DNA of 48,407 bases from Bacteroides sp. (GCA_014801955.1 JAAVDE010000044.1:1-48407), one strand, 5' to 3'. Positions 27,988-36,660 are shown, numbered from the stretch's first letter. Notes: a model not told the origin generated them from the letters alone. A program made the numbers and translations.

Positions 27988-28581
27988 ATGAAAGATTTAC
28001 TGAAATTTGCGTTCGTAACTGTGCTGAGCCTGCTTGCCGGAGCATATCTCGCTAAGTGCCAATCACCGCAGGGGGCCTACGAATCGGACAAACCTGAAAT
28101 TGATACCGTCAAGGGTTACGACACTATTCCGTACCATAACCCGGCGCCGCAATCAGAATTGAAATCAGGTACACAGCGGGTGCGCATACCGAAGAGCAAC
28201 ATCTACGACACGGAGGCCGGCGACGAGTTCCAATGTAGCAGCGCCGGCAACAGCGTTTGCCCAGACTCGATTGGCCCCAATGCTACCTACGGTACAGGAG
28301 CCGGAGGTGAGCCACGATGTAGCAACGACAGCGCACTTGTTGAACTCCCGGTGATTCAACGTCATTACAGCGATAGCACATATGAAGCCTGGGTCAGCGG
28401 CCCTGTTGACCCGCGACTCGACAGCCTTAATATCTATGGAGCAACAACCGTCATCACAAAACGGGAATGGAAGCCGCCCAAGCGATGGCACATAGGCATA
28501 TCTGCCGGCTATGGCTATGGTCCCAACGGATTCCAGCCATATGTCGGAATCGGAATAACTTATTCAATATTCAGCTTTTGA
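27988..28581 (+). CDS. Spanin-like lysis accessory protein (DUF6808-like)
   Basis: A 197-aa protein with an N-terminal membrane segment (residues 5-24; FAFVTVLSLLAGAYLAKCQS), a polar Pro-rich periplasmic stretch, a conserved region with VIQRHYSDSTYEAWVSG and LDSLNIYG, and a C-terminal glycine-rich strand ending GVGITYSIFSF. The layout and the gene order holin-endolysin-this gene fit an inner-membrane-anchored lysis protein reaching toward the outer membrane. The terminal aromatic beta strand may contact the outer membrane. Six cysteines or fewer occur in the middle part. Family resemblance to DUF6808 is from memory; the spanin role is inference. Confidence 0.55.
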   Translation: MKDLLKFAFVTVLSLLAGAYLAKCQSPQGAYESDKPEIDTVKGYDTIPYHNPAPQSELKSGTQRVRIPKSNIYDTEAGDEFQCSSAGNSVCPDSIGPNATYGTGAGGEPRCSNDSALVELPVIQRHYSDSTYEAWVSGPVDPRLDSLNIYGATTVITKREWKPPKRWHIGISAGYGYGPNGFQPYVGIGITYSIFSF

Positions 28582-28583
28582 TT

Positions 28584-29039
28584 ATGGAAATAACGCTTTC
28601 AATTAATAAGGGCGAGGTAATGAAGGAGATTGCCATCACCACGGCCTATACCGGCGGCAAAATGGTCGACAATGATGAAAACGCCCTGAATCGGATTTCA
28701 ACGGTCGATGAGGATGAACAACACCTTGAACGCTTTTGGGAGGAAAGTCGAACCGACATTTGCCAGGAACTTATCGGTCTCGTTGTTTCTGAAGGCATGC
28801 ATGATGGCTGCTATGAGCTGCGCCTGGATGTTTCCAAGTCATTCGACGCGGCGTTGCTCCCCAGCATGAATCTAAGTCTTTTCAGCTATTTTGTGCAAAA
28901 CATAGTGGCTAAATGGTATATCTACACCAACAAGGGCGAGGCCGGCGAATATGCCGACAAAGCCTCAACGTTGCTCGACGACATTCACCGCAAAGCAGTC
29001 TACAAGAAAAAGCCTACCCGACCAACCTACGACGACTAA
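28584..29039 (+). CDS. Small protein, paralogue 1 of 3, function unknown
   Basis: A 151-aa protein, the first of three tandem genes with the same outline: an N-terminal strand pair, a helix with ERFWEESRTDICQELIG, a strand-rich middle, then a helix ending in VAKWYIYTNKGEAGEYADKA and a tail ending PTRPTYDD. The last tail recurs in the next gene as PTRPTYND. I chose ATG 28584, 2 nt after the previous stop. No membrane segment or catalytic motif is visible. Being late genes near the end of the structural operon, they may be minor virion proteins. Confidence 0.6.
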   Translation: MEITLSINKGEVMKEIAITTAYTGGKMVDNDENALNRISTVDEDEQHLERFWEESRTDICQELIGLVVSEGMHDGCYELRLDVSKSFDAALLPSMNLSLFSYFVQNIVAKWYIYTNKGEAGEYADKASTLLDDIHRKAVYKKKPTRPTYDD

Positions 29040-29061
29040 ATAAACTTAACCTCACATTTCT

Positions 29062-29574
29062 ATGGAACAGAAAAAGACCATCACCGTAACGCTCGAGTCG
29101 AAAGAGATCAAGTTCGACGTAATGAACAAATCGCACCTCACCGGCCAGGCGCGCAACGCGGAAGGCAAGGACTATCGCGCAACTGCCTATATGCAGGCGA
29201 GCGAAGATGACGACCATGCGTATCAGATACTCCGCTCAATCAGCAACGCTTTTTCGCACCTGAAAGTAGAACTTGGAGAATACCTCCACGAGAATGGAAC
29301 CACCACCAACAACCGCATTAACAAGACGGTCGAAGATGGCGGAAAACTGCAGCTGTCATTTCTGCTGCCGTCGAACTTCAACAACTCCGCATGCGATAGT
29401 CTGGGCGGTATGCTCCATGAGTATATCGTTAACCGCACACTGTCGGAGTGGTTCGTTATCACTGACAAGCAGGACGCCCAGGACTACGCCAATCTTGCAA
29501 CCGATGCCCTCGAACGCGCCAAGCAGGCGCTTTACAAGAGAGAGCGCCCCACCCGACCGACCTATAACGACTAA
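29062..29574 (+). CDS. Small protein, paralogue 2 of 3, function unknown
   Basis: A 170-aa protein related to its two neighbours. Shared features are an opening beta stretch (KKTITVTLESKEIKFDV), a central helix (ILRSISNAFSHLKVELGEYL), a strand LQLSFLLPSNFN, a helix MLHEYIVNRTLSEWFVIT and a C-terminal tail PTRPTYND that nearly repeats that of the first copy. The residue pattern S-EWF-x-IT matches KWYIYT and DWLSIT in the paralogues. No known family recognised. Confidence 0.6.
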   Translation: MEQKKTITVTLESKEIKFDVMNKSHLTGQARNAEGKDYRATAYMQASEDDDHAYQILRSISNAFSHLKVELGEYLHENGTTTNNRINKTVEDGGKLQLSFLLPSNFNNSACDSLGGMLHEYIVNRTLSEWFVITDKQDAQDYANLATDALERAKQALYKRERPTRPTYND

Positions 29575-29577
29575 GCC

Positions 29578-30132
29578 ATGCATCATATCGGCTGCAACGA
29601 GAGCTGCTTCAATCGCGGTGTCTATGACAATGAGCCCAAGAATGTAACCTTGGTGTTCAATCGCGAGCAACTTCTCTACGACATTAAGAATTGCGCCTAC
29701 ATCGAGGGGCATGTTTGGGACGGAGAAAATCAACACGCCCGGCACACCCTGGTGGAAATCGGCGAGGAAGGTAATATTGACCGTGTCAACAGTGTTCTCG
29801 AGGTCGCTCATGCCGAAGTTGTCGAAATACTATATCCCTACACGAAGCAGGCCCCGGTAAACGATGAGGTAATAACCGACCGCATGGTGATTCCCAAAGA
29901 ATATAGAATCAACATGGCGATTCCCCCCACGATGTCGCGCACCACGCTAAAACTGCTAAACGGGGCCATTCACGAGTTCATGGTCGCACGCGTTCTCTAT
30001 GATTGGTTGAGTATCACGCATGACGAAGCCGCACCGAACTGGCTCGAAAAAGCACAAAGCGCCAAGGACAAAATCAAAAGTATTAAACAAGGACGGTCAG
30101 GCGTATTAAGACGTCCGTCCCACCCATTATGA
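29578..30132 (+). CDS. Small protein, paralogue 3 of 3, function unknown
   Basis: A 184-aa protein that ends the rightward operon. It keeps the family outline: strands near 22-50, a helix with VLEVAHAEVVEILYPY, a strand YRINMAIPP, a helix AIHEFMVARVLYDWLSIT, and a basic tail. The tail differs (RRPSHPL) from the PTRPTY tail of the other two, so this copy has diverged most at its end. It begins 3 nt after the previous stop, so the three are co-transcribed. Confidence 0.6.
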   Translation: MHHIGCNESCFNRGVYDNEPKNVTLVFNREQLLYDIKNCAYIEGHVWDGENQHARHTLVEIGEEGNIDRVNSVLEVAHAEVVEILYPYTKQAPVNDEVITDRMVIPKEYRINMAIPPTMSRTTLKLLNGAIHEFMVARVLYDWLSITHDEAAPNWLEKAQSAKDKIKSIKQGRSGVLRRPSHPL

Positions 30133-30133
30133 C

Positions 30134-30172
30134 ATCAGAGGGCCGCACATTCATAAGTCGCGGCCCTCTGAT
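30134..30172. terminator. Strong hairpin between convergent operons
   Basis: A perfect 13-bp stem (atcagagggccgc at 30134-30146 with gcggccctctgat at 30160-30172) with a 13-nt loop fills the 47-nt gap between the rightward and leftward operons. No long T tract follows on either strand, but the position and stem strength suggest a bidirectional terminator. Confidence 0.65.
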
Positions 30173-30179
30173 CTATCTA

Positions 30180-33023
30180 TTATCTCGGTTGGTTGGTTTG
30201 GCGGGGTGTAAATTGCAGCGTTGCGCCGTAGAGACTCTCATCTACCGAAAGGTTGCAGAGCAGAGCAATGCGGAAGTACTTATATGGCGAACCGCGGAAA
30301 CCGCGCAAAGTATGGTCTTTCCCTGACCATACAGGCGACCAGCAATCCTGGTCGCGGGAGCCATACAGAACAGATTGCACATGGCAGCGCTGAAAATTTC
30401 CGCGCTGAATAACCGTGTCAACAGTTTTAAGCACATCGGGCAGACCCAGTTTCAGCGGACGCGTCAAAAGTATTGACGGGACCTCTACATCAGTGTCAAG
30501 TGTTGAGAAATTTACCAATTGGCCACAGTCGTTGATTACAAGAGCTTCGGGATATGAGTTCAACGATTGCCGGATTCGATAGATCATCATCCCCCATAGC
30601 TTCGATTTGAGCGAATAAACGTAGGCATAAGCATAGTGGGGATTATAAACGATTATACGTTGATTAACATAATCATACACCATGCGGCACTCCGCGGTCA
30701 GGAAATCATGGAAAGCAACTATTTCAGTTAAGTCTGCTCCGGGGAATAGTTTGTTAAAGAGAGTCTGCAAGCCGGGAAAACTTGCAAGTCGAATTGGCCA
30801 CCGATTGTTTATCGGGTCGGAGATACAAATGGTTTCGGACCCGGATATGAGCATAATTCCTCGGTCGGTCGGGAATAGGACCGACGAATCAATTTGTGTT
30901 ACCCCTTCGGGCGAGATGCAGACGTCGCGAGTAATTGGCTGTCGGGCAATAAATCCACCCGATGCAGATGACACTTCCATTGCCCAGACGCCTTCGTCGG
31001 TAAAGGCATATAACGGGAACTGACCGAACTGACCGGCTGATAGAGCCTTGGCCGCAGTAGCCGTTGCCAGAATCTTTGCGCCGGTAGAACCCATTGTATT
31101 TACGCCGGCATCCGGGAAAACAAACGGATTATTAATCTCGGAAGTATAGATTTTATTGGGGTAATCATAACCCTCGGCAAGGTCAACAGAAAGCTGCTCA
31201 AAGAAGTCATCAGGATCTATATTTGATTCCTCGCGATGAGCCGACAGTCCAAGGAACGCATAGGCTCCGGCCAATAACTCATGCGGAGTCAGATAAAATC
31301 GCCAGAGGTGGAGTTCTTGCCCCGCCGCTGACCACCTTTTGCACACAACTACGATTTCCTTGGCATTGGCGTTTGGATAGTAAACGAAGTTGCCCCACGA
31401 AAACTCTGCCGGGCCAACGAATGGAGCGCGGGCGGAAGAGTTTGAAGCGACGCGCCAGATAGATTTATTATTCTCTTCGATTCTAACATAGACATCATAG
31501 TAATATACGTTTTCCTCCGGCGTTGACGTTATGCCATCGTCGGAATCATACGACAGTTCCGCATCGATTCTCGGAAACATTGTCATTGGCTCAGAGGGTG
31601 GCGCCGGAAACTTCCTGACGTTAGAGATAGACAGGCGATTGTTATATGCCGTCAAGCTCTCGGGCGCAAAAGTGTCGGCACTCTCGGTCGGGTAATCAGT
31701 AAGCGCAGGGAACGTTGCAAGATTCAGCAGATTAATGGAATTGGAGGCAATTGGAACAATAATCGGGTCTTTCGTGCCGCCTCGCTGAAGGGCGGCGACC
31801 AATGAGCCGAAGCTAATCTCTGAAATCTTGTAGAACTGCGCAACGGTGGTCAGGCTCTCCGATAATTCCTTATCGGACCGGCAATTTGGAATAAGATTAG
31901 CATGAGTAGGGCCGGAGGAATAATATGAGCTTCGGTCGGCAAAGAGTATGATGTCTGCAAGTTTCCATTGCGCGGTAGAGCTCAGAAGAACTTTGTTTTT
32001 GATAGAGGGCAGGTCTTTGATTGCATCTGACGAAAAGGCGCCGACGTAGTTTCCGGGCGCGTATATAACGCCTCGCTTGGACGCAATCAGTTCCTTGTTA
32101 TTAATATCGGGAATAGTTATAGGTAGAGAAACATAGACCTCAACAGCCGAGATTAATGATGACCATTTTTGCAGAAGTTCTATGTCCGACGCAGTATTGA
32201 GCAGGCGGTAATATAGGGCACTGACCATAGACTGGCAATAGACCTTAACGCCTGACGTCTTATCGTCAGAAATAGTTATCGGCTGAGCTCCGAATCGAGG
32301 CGCAGCTGAGTTGGGAACCTGCAGAATCGGGACAGAAATATTAACCAACGAGCCGTCGAACATTCGCAGGGCATAGCGAACAAAGAATGGCTGAGTAAAC
32401 CACCCTTTCTTCGAGGCATTCCCGGTCAGCAGCGAGAAGGCGGTCTTGGCGGCCTGTTGCACTATTGGCCAGCAATCATCGCTATCGAGCTTCTCGTAAA
32501 AGTCAACCGTTTTGATAGTCGATGGGAAGTTGAGCTCCGACGACTGCTTACTCAGATAGCCCCCGAGAGAAAACGACATATCGAGTCGCGGAACGTGGTT
32601 GCCAAGTGCGGTATAGGCATTCTTTTCCCATAGGAAATAAAACATGCCGGTTGACGTTGCCACAATCAGGACGTTACCCATAGCGTTAATATCACGCACC
32701 TCTACGCCCTCGGGTAAGGTAGCAATGGGAACCGTTTGAGAAAACGGTTGACCGCTCACGTCGCCAACAGCATATGAGATAAGACCCGAGGCAAGCGCGA
32801 AGATATAATGATTGCCCTGAAAGGAGGCCGACTTATGGACGAACGAGGCCACTGGAGAGAAATCAACTCCGCCAAAGTTATCCTGTATGACCGACGGCGG
32901 GAAAATGGTTTTAAGGTTACCATCTTCATTTATAAGATTAATTGAGGCCGACAGCTGGCCGTCGGCGCACTCATAGTCCGATGGTGTTGCGGAAAAACCG
33001 GCATATCTTACTTCATTTATCAT
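30180..33023 (-). CDS. Tail nozzle/tubular-like beta-propeller virion protein
   Basis: A 947-aa protein. The start ATG 33023 overlaps the upstream stop by 4 nt (ATGA). The sequence is a series of short beta blades with recurring patterns such as NYLFALASG-like and LIVATSTGMFYF near the start and YAFTDEGVWAMEV, IDSSVLFPTDRGIMLISG near the C-terminal third, the look of propeller blades in podovirus tail tubular/nozzle proteins (T7 gp12 or P22 gp10 type). It would form the DNA exit channel below the portal. It is encoded on the opposite strand from the rest of the tail genes. Assignment is from sequence pattern and length. Confidence 0.55.
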   Translation of the reverse strand: MINEVRYAGFSATPSDYECADGQLSASINLINEDGNLKTIFPPSVIQDNFGGVDFSPVASFVHKSASFQGNHYIFALASGLISYAVGDVSGQPFSQTVPIATLPEGVEVRDINAMGNVLIVATSTGMFYFLWEKNAYTALGNHVPRLDMSFSLGGYLSKQSSELNFPSTIKTVDFYEKLDSDDCWPIVQQAAKTAFSLLTGNASKKGWFTQPFFVRYALRMFDGSLVNISVPILQVPNSAAPRFGAQPITISDDKTSGVKVYCQSMVSALYYRLLNTASDIELLQKWSSLISAVEVYVSLPITIPDINNKELIASKRGVIYAPGNYVGAFSSDAIKDLPSIKNKVLLSSTAQWKLADIILFADRSSYYSSGPTHANLIPNCRSDKELSESLTTVAQFYKISEISFGSLVAALQRGGTKDPIIVPIASNSINLLNLATFPALTDYPTESADTFAPESLTAYNNRLSISNVRKFPAPPSEPMTMFPRIDAELSYDSDDGITSTPEENVYYYDVYVRIEENNKSIWRVASNSSARAPFVGPAEFSWGNFVYYPNANAKEIVVVCKRWSAAGQELHLWRFYLTPHELLAGAYAFLGLSAHREESNIDPDDFFEQLSVDLAEGYDYPNKIYTSEINNPFVFPDAGVNTMGSTGAKILATATAAKALSAGQFGQFPLYAFTDEGVWAMEVSSASGGFIARQPITRDVCISPEGVTQIDSSVLFPTDRGIMLISGSETICISDPINNRWPIRLASFPGLQTLFNKLFPGADLTEIVAFHDFLTAECRMVYDYVNQRIIVYNPHYAYAYVYSLKSKLWGMMIYRIRQSLNSYPEALVINDCGQLVNFSTLDTDVEVPSILLTRPLKLGLPDVLKTVDTVIQRGNFQRCHVQSVLYGSRDQDCWSPVWSGKDHTLRGFRGSPYKYFRIALLCNLSVDESLYGATLQFTPRQTNQPR

Positions 33024-33388
33024 AGTGAACAGCGATAAATAATGGTTATAAATTTGATGCTGTCGCGCTCCATGACAGAGCCACACGGGCAGCGGAGGCG
33101 CCCGGAGGCGCCGGCAGTTGCAAGGACAGCCCTGGCCAGGGCCTTAGACCAGGTCCTGAAAGTGCCACGACCCCGAGAGGTTGCGGAGACGCACCCGTCA
33201 TGTCGGCCGGTATACTCCCCGCAACGTAACTTAACGTAGAGATATAATTCCCTGTTCTCCTCTACTATGTCAATAACATCGCCCGGTGCAAGTGATAACT
33301 TCCTGGCAATATGGGCAGATATATCTATCTTGCCAGAGGCATTGAACGTTATGTCATGCTTACGCGAATTTGGTAATATACTTTTCAT
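33020..33388 (-). CDS. AbrB-like N-terminal domain protein
   Basis: A 122-aa protein. Residues 12-52 (ITFNASGKIDISAHIARKL, then PGDVIDIVEENRELYLYV) look like a swapped-hairpin AbrB/SpoVT DNA-binding domain. The rest is Gly/Arg/Ala-rich and basic, with two cysteines in LRCPCGS. The coding DNA for this second half is strikingly GC-rich and contains a perfect 14-bp palindrome (gccctggccagggc, 33129-33142) and two close copies of ggaggcgcc. It is the first gene of a two-gene operon with the nozzle protein (ATGA overlap), so it may regulate late genes or be a virion protein with a borrowed fold. Confidence 0.55.
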   Translation of the reverse strand: MKSILPNSRKHDITFNASGKIDISAHIARKLSLAPGDVIDIVEENRELYLYVKLRCGEYTGRHDGCVSATSRGRGTFRTWSKALARAVLATAGASGRLRCPCGSVMERDSIKFITIIYRCSL

Positions 33389-33393
33389 AATGA

Positions 33394-33401
33394 CAAAATT
33401 A
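33394..33401 (-). promoter_or_regulatory. -7 box upstream of AbrB-like/nozzle operon
   Basis: On the minus strand this reads TAATTTTG (TAnnTTTG) only 5 nt before the ATG at 33388. If used, the transcript would be leaderless or nearly so. It lies in the 37-nt gap after the adenine methyltransferase gene and would separate a late operon from the early accessory block. Confidence 0.45.
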
Positions 33402-33425
33402 ATATATAATCTTTTTCAGCTCGCG

Positions 33426-34067
33426 TTAAGTTGTGGACGTGTAGTTGAGTTGCGTTTGCAAAATATGGCGCTCAAGTCGCGCAACAGCATTTATATAATA
33501 ATCGCTATCAATCTCTACACCAACGAAATCAAAACCTAACTCCCACGCCGCTATAGCAGAACTGCCACTACCAAGGTGAGTATCGAGAACGGAATCACCC
33601 GGTTTTGCATAGCGAGTTAGCAACCACTTATATAGCTCCACCGGCTTCTGCGTCGGGTGAATCTTTCCGCGTATTCGATTGTTGAATTTGAATAACGCCG
33701 CAGGGCGATTAAATGAGGTCCAGGCCATCTCAACCTGCGAAAAATTCTGCCACGGCTGACACTTATCCCAGCAAATAATTCCGCGCGACGGGGGAAGGGT
33801 GAAATAATTTCCACCCCACACAATCTGATTTATTGACACTCGGCGCAGCTGCTCGAAATATTCCTCCGTCGGAGCCACGTCCCATCGGGAAATATTGCCT
33901 TTGTTGAAAATCCGTCCTTTTAACTTACCACTACCCTTGGAGCTCACCGATGGCAGCCCATACGGAGGGTCGACCACCGCCAACTCAAACGCACCATCCG
34001 GCAATGTTCGCAGATAATCCATGCAGTCGCCCCTAATCAACTTTATGTTGCCAAACTGTCTTGTCAT
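33426..34067 (-). CDS. DNA adenine (N6) or N4-cytosine methyltransferase
   Basis: A 213-aa amino-methyltransferase. The catalytic DPPYG (33-37) comes first, and the SAM-binding region follows near the C-terminus (SVLDTHLGSGSSAIAAWELG, 159-178, then FVGVEID), with HPTQKPVELYKW at 137-148: the beta-class order. The target-recognition part is short (about 40-130). DPPY is compatible with N6-adenine or N4-cytosine methylation. I chose ATG 34067, 4 nt after the radical SAM stop, rather than an upstream in-frame start at 34130 that would overlap that gene. No matching restriction enzyme is seen, so self-protection is the likely use. Confidence 0.85.
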   Translation of the reverse strand: MTRQFGNIKLIRGDCMDYLRTLPDGAFELAVVDPPYGLPSVSSKGSGKLKGRIFNKGNISRWDVAPTEEYFEQLRRVSINQIVWGGNYFTLPPSRGIICWDKCQPWQNFSQVEMAWTSFNRPAALFKFNNRIRGKIHPTQKPVELYKWLLTRYAKPGDSVLDTHLGSGSSAIAAWELGFDFVGVEIDSDYYINAVARLERHILQTQLNYTSTT

Positions 34068-34071
34068 ATCA

Positions 34072-34989
34072 CTATTTGTTTGAAAAATATTGCTTGCAGG
34101 TAAAACCCTTTCGCGGCGAGAAATCCTCAAACCTGCAAGATTTGAATATCATTGGTTTGTTGACATACTGCGCCAGGTCTTTCGCATACTGGCTCGGCTT
34201 TGTTTTATTCTCAAAGTCGCGATAAGGCATAACATACGGCTTGATGCCCAACTCGCGCAACCGTTCTATGCGATACATATCCTGCTCCATAGTAGAATTA
34301 AACCCGACCAACACATAACACATCAACTTCCACGGCTTAATATAGCGTATAACCTCGCGCAACTTGTCCGTCAGGTCAACCTGCGGCAAATCCCACGCGA
34401 TATGCACACTCTTGTGCAGAGGCAACTTATTAAGCCAAAACGCCTGCTCCTCGTTCATAATGCGGATGTCAACTCCATGCAGGTTAACCTTCTGCTTAGC
34501 GGCGAGCAGATAATCAATGGCAGACTTCCACTGTGGATTCGCAAAGAAATTATTATCCAGCACCTCTATATGCTTACCATTGGGATTAAGCTGCAACGGC
34601 TCGACCGGGTGGATAGCTCCCTCCTTGTCATGCACCAGGCAGAATGGGCAATGTCGTATACAACCGCGCGAAAAGAACTGAATAGAGAAGTCATACTGCG
34701 GATAAAGCGAATAATCCATCGCAATAGACCTTTCCACCTCCTCCGGCAAATGCGACCGAACATCATAACCCGTACCGCCCCTGACAACCTCGCAGTTCCA
34801 AGGAATGGTATCATCAGGCGTGAACGTAAAAATCTTCGACTTATAAACGCGGTCATAATCACCTCCAAACATCGGGTCGGCCCACTCCACGCTATCGCCC
34901 TGCGCCCTATGCCACGCAGACAAGCGCATCAGTGCCAGATTCGGGAAATTATGCCCGTCAACGTCTATCAATCCAATCCGCCTGCTCAT
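34072..34989 (-). CDS. Radical SAM protein
   Basis: A 305-aa protein with the radical SAM iron-sulfur motif C-x3-C-x2-C at C110, C114 and C117 (SRGCIRHCPFC). The first 95 residues have the alternating strand-helix look of a B12-binding-like or Rossmann region (IGLIDVDGHNFPNLALMRL). The C-terminal part is shorter than in most radical SAM enzymes of this layout and ends with a further cysteine (GFTCKQYF). The substrate is unknown. It is directly upstream of the methyltransferase (4-nt gap), so a role in nucleic acid modification is a reasonable guess. Its first 23 bases recur at 36763-36785. Confidence 0.75.
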   Translation of the reverse strand: MSRRIGLIDVDGHNFPNLALMRLSAWHRAQGDSVEWADPMFGGDYDRVYKSKIFTFTPDDTIPWNCEVVRGGTGYDVRSHLPEEVERSIAMDYSLYPQYDFSIQFFSRGCIRHCPFCLVHDKEGAIHPVEPLQLNPNGKHIEVLDNNFFANPQWKSAIDYLLAAKQKVNLHGVDIRIMNEEQAFWLNKLPLHKSVHIAWDLPQVDLTDKLREVIRYIKPWKLMCYVLVGFNSTMEQDMYRIERLRELGIKPYVMPYRDFENKTKPSQYAKDLAQYVNKPMIFKSCRFEDFSPRKGFTCKQYFSNK

Positions 34990-34990
34990 G

Positions 34991-35386
34991 TCAGTCTCGC
35001 TTAATTAGTTCAGGGTTGTCGTAGATGTTGCCTATTACTTCGGCTGCCTCTTTACCCCATGCTCCGCTTAGATACCATACGCCTGCGGGATGTCGTAAGA
35101 AGAAACCGACAGTACCCTCGCTCCATGCGACTTCGCATTTTCGGCGGTCTCCTTCTGAAACGACACTTACAATATCACCTTCGTAGATTTCCTTGCCATT
35201 GCAGTCAGCAAGGCCGGTGAACTGACCGAGAGTTTCGGGGATAACTCCTTTCCACTTGTCTTCCTGGACTTCAAAGAATAGGCAGTTGCGTTTGCGGTCA
35301 ACTGTTCCGTGGCTTATGGTCATGCTATAGACCCATTCTCCTTCGTTGATTGTCTTTGCTCTGAACTTAATCTGCCTCATACTCAT
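34991..35386 (-). CDS. YopX family protein
   Basis: A 131-aa protein with the YopX family start (MRQIKFRAKTINEGEWVYSM) and the FTGLADCNGKEIYEGDIV motif typical of the family, found in many phages with unknown function. I chose ATG 35386 because it overlaps the upstream stop in an ATGA junction; an ATG two codons further in (35380) is also possible. It ends 1 nt before the radical SAM gene. Confidence 0.8.
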   Translation of the reverse strand: MSMRQIKFRAKTINEGEWVYSMTISHGTVDRKRNCLFFEVQEDKWKGVIPETLGQFTGLADCNGKEIYEGDIVSVVSEGDRRKCEVAWSEGTVGFFLRHPAGVWYLSGAWGKEAAEVIGNIYDNPELIKRD

Positions 35387-35769
35387 TTCACGTTGAGGGT
35401 ATATCCGTTTTTCGTGAGCCATTCAATCATCTGCACACACGCCTCAATCGGGCTATCTGCCTTAACCCTATGCAGATTATTCAGTACTGAAAGGTCGTTA
35501 TATTCAATCTCCCATCCGTTTTCATTGGGACCCATTACAAGGCGGTAATAAAGACCCTGCCACATCAAGCATTTCGGCAGCAGCGAGAGCAAAGCCGACA
35601 GCGACCATGCCGGGCTAAATCCGACCTCCTTCTTTCGGCAGCAGTCTTTGAATGGGGCATTCCATAGTGCGTCGTAATTGTTGGCATACATATCAGCTGT
35701 ATTGGAGTTGACCATACATTCAAGCAGCCGTTGGCTCTGTTCTTTTGTCGTTGCTATTTGAGTTTTCAT
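35383..35769 (-). CDS. Phage protein, function unknown
   Basis: A 128-aa soluble protein with a central hydrophobic helix AWSLSALLSLLPK (54-66), several aromatic residues after it (LYYRLV, GWEIEYNDL), and a C-terminal helix SPIEACVQMIEWLTKNGY. Similar short proteins occur among phage accessory genes, but I do not know a function. It is tied to both neighbours by 4-nt ATGA overlaps, so the run 34991-36173 is one operon. Confidence 0.6.
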   Translation of the reverse strand: MKTQIATTKEQSQRLLECMVNSNTADMYANNYDALWNAPFKDCCRKKEVGFSPAWSLSALLSLLPKCLMWQGLYYRLVMGPNENGWEIEYNDLSVLNNLHRVKADSPIEACVQMIEWLTKNGYTLNVK

Positions 35770-36173
35770 TTGTCAGTTTGTTTGTTGGTTAATATTACAA
35801 GAGCCTCGTCTATTCCTGCGGATAGGGCTTTTTCGTAACTTTTTTCGGGCGGACATGCTATATAGTCTTTACATTTAGGGGGCATTACATAAGGGCGATA
35901 TTCACGCTTGCCACCCACAAGCCATACACGCGGCTCAATGTCTATTCCCTTAATCTCTCTCAGCCATGCGTGAGCTTGGTTTAAGCGTGGAGCAGAGAAA
36001 ATTTCACCATACTTGCTGTCAAAACTCATTTCAAATGAGTTAAAGTTAGCATGTGAGCAATTCCGCTTTATGCCTAACGCACCTGTTATAGGGTAAAAAT
36101 CACGGCACACCCAATCAAACCCCAATTCTTTGAGCTTTACGGCTTGCCCGTAGGTTACATATTCTTCTTTCAT
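35766..36173 (-). CDS. Hypothetical protein
   Basis: A 135-aa protein beginning MKEEYVTYGQAVKLKELGFDW, a helix that looks like a small phage accessory domain. It has four cysteines (C23, C38, C101, C106) and a basic central region with YRPYVMPPKCKDYIACPP. No family recognised. Its stop overlaps the next start (ATGA). It follows the MmcB-like gene with a 7-nt gap. Confidence 0.55.
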   Translation of the reverse strand: MKEEYVTYGQAVKLKELGFDWVCRDFYPITGALGIKRNCSHANFNSFEMSFDSKYGEIFSAPRLNQAHAWLREIKGIDIEPRVWLVGGKREYRPYVMPPKCKDYIACPPEKSYEKALSAGIDEALVILTNKQTDK

Positions 36174-36180
36174 TTTCCAT

Positions 36181-36660
36181 TCAAATTGTTGTTAACTTTT
36201 TCTTCAAACCCCAAATACGCATACATCCGAGCCTTGCGATTGTAAGTTTTTCCTCTATGAAAAGTTTCTTTTGAGGGTTAGAGTGTCCGAAATTGTTTGG
36301 CCGTTTCTCAAACCATGCGCTTGCATCCTCGTAGTAGATTATTACGCCCCAATCCTCGCGGTTATGCTCCACGAGATATTCAAGCACTTTATCCTTAATG
36401 CTTGCAGGAACGGCAAAGTATTTCCACATGACTTTGCCCTCGTCGTGGGTGGTGGTTTTCTGAAAATCTTTCTTAAAATCCTCCCAAGACCGCTTTATCT
36501 CAACCTCAGTAAGATAGCTGGACTTGTTGATGATTAACATATCCGCTTCATGGGTTGCGAAAAATCCCCATGATATATTAGGCACGATGATGTTGTTGCG
36601 AATACCGAAACATTCTGCAACAGCATATTCAATTTGGTCTATGGTTAAAGTTGTGTTCAT
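36181..36660 (-). CDS. MmcB-like PD-(D/E)XK nuclease family protein
   Basis: A 159-aa protein. D40 (HEADMLII), then E54-x-K56 in TEVEIKRSWEDFKKDF give the core of a PD-(D/E)XK nuclease fold, and the following YFAVPASIKDKV and DWGVIIYYED match MmcB-type DNA-repair nucleases, which usually open with a family-specific histidine/aspartate strand like this. Likely acts on phage or host DNA. It overlaps an upstream 42-codon gene by 4 nt (ATGA). Confidence 0.65.
   Translation of the reverse strand: MNTTLTIDQIEYAVAECFGIRNNIIVPNISWGFFATHEADMLIINKSSYLTEVEIKRSWEDFKKDFQKTTTHDEGKVMWKYFAVPASIKDKVLEYLVEHNREDWGVIIYYEDASAWFEKRPNNFGHSNPQKKLFIEEKLTIARLGCMRIWGLKKKLTTI

Noticed and set aside
33020-33388. Frameshift in the AbrB-like gene caused by its GC-rich second half
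   Set aside because: The frame runs on to an ATGA junction with the nozzle gene, and the basic Gly/Arg-rich end with a CPCG motif looks like a genuine protein tail.
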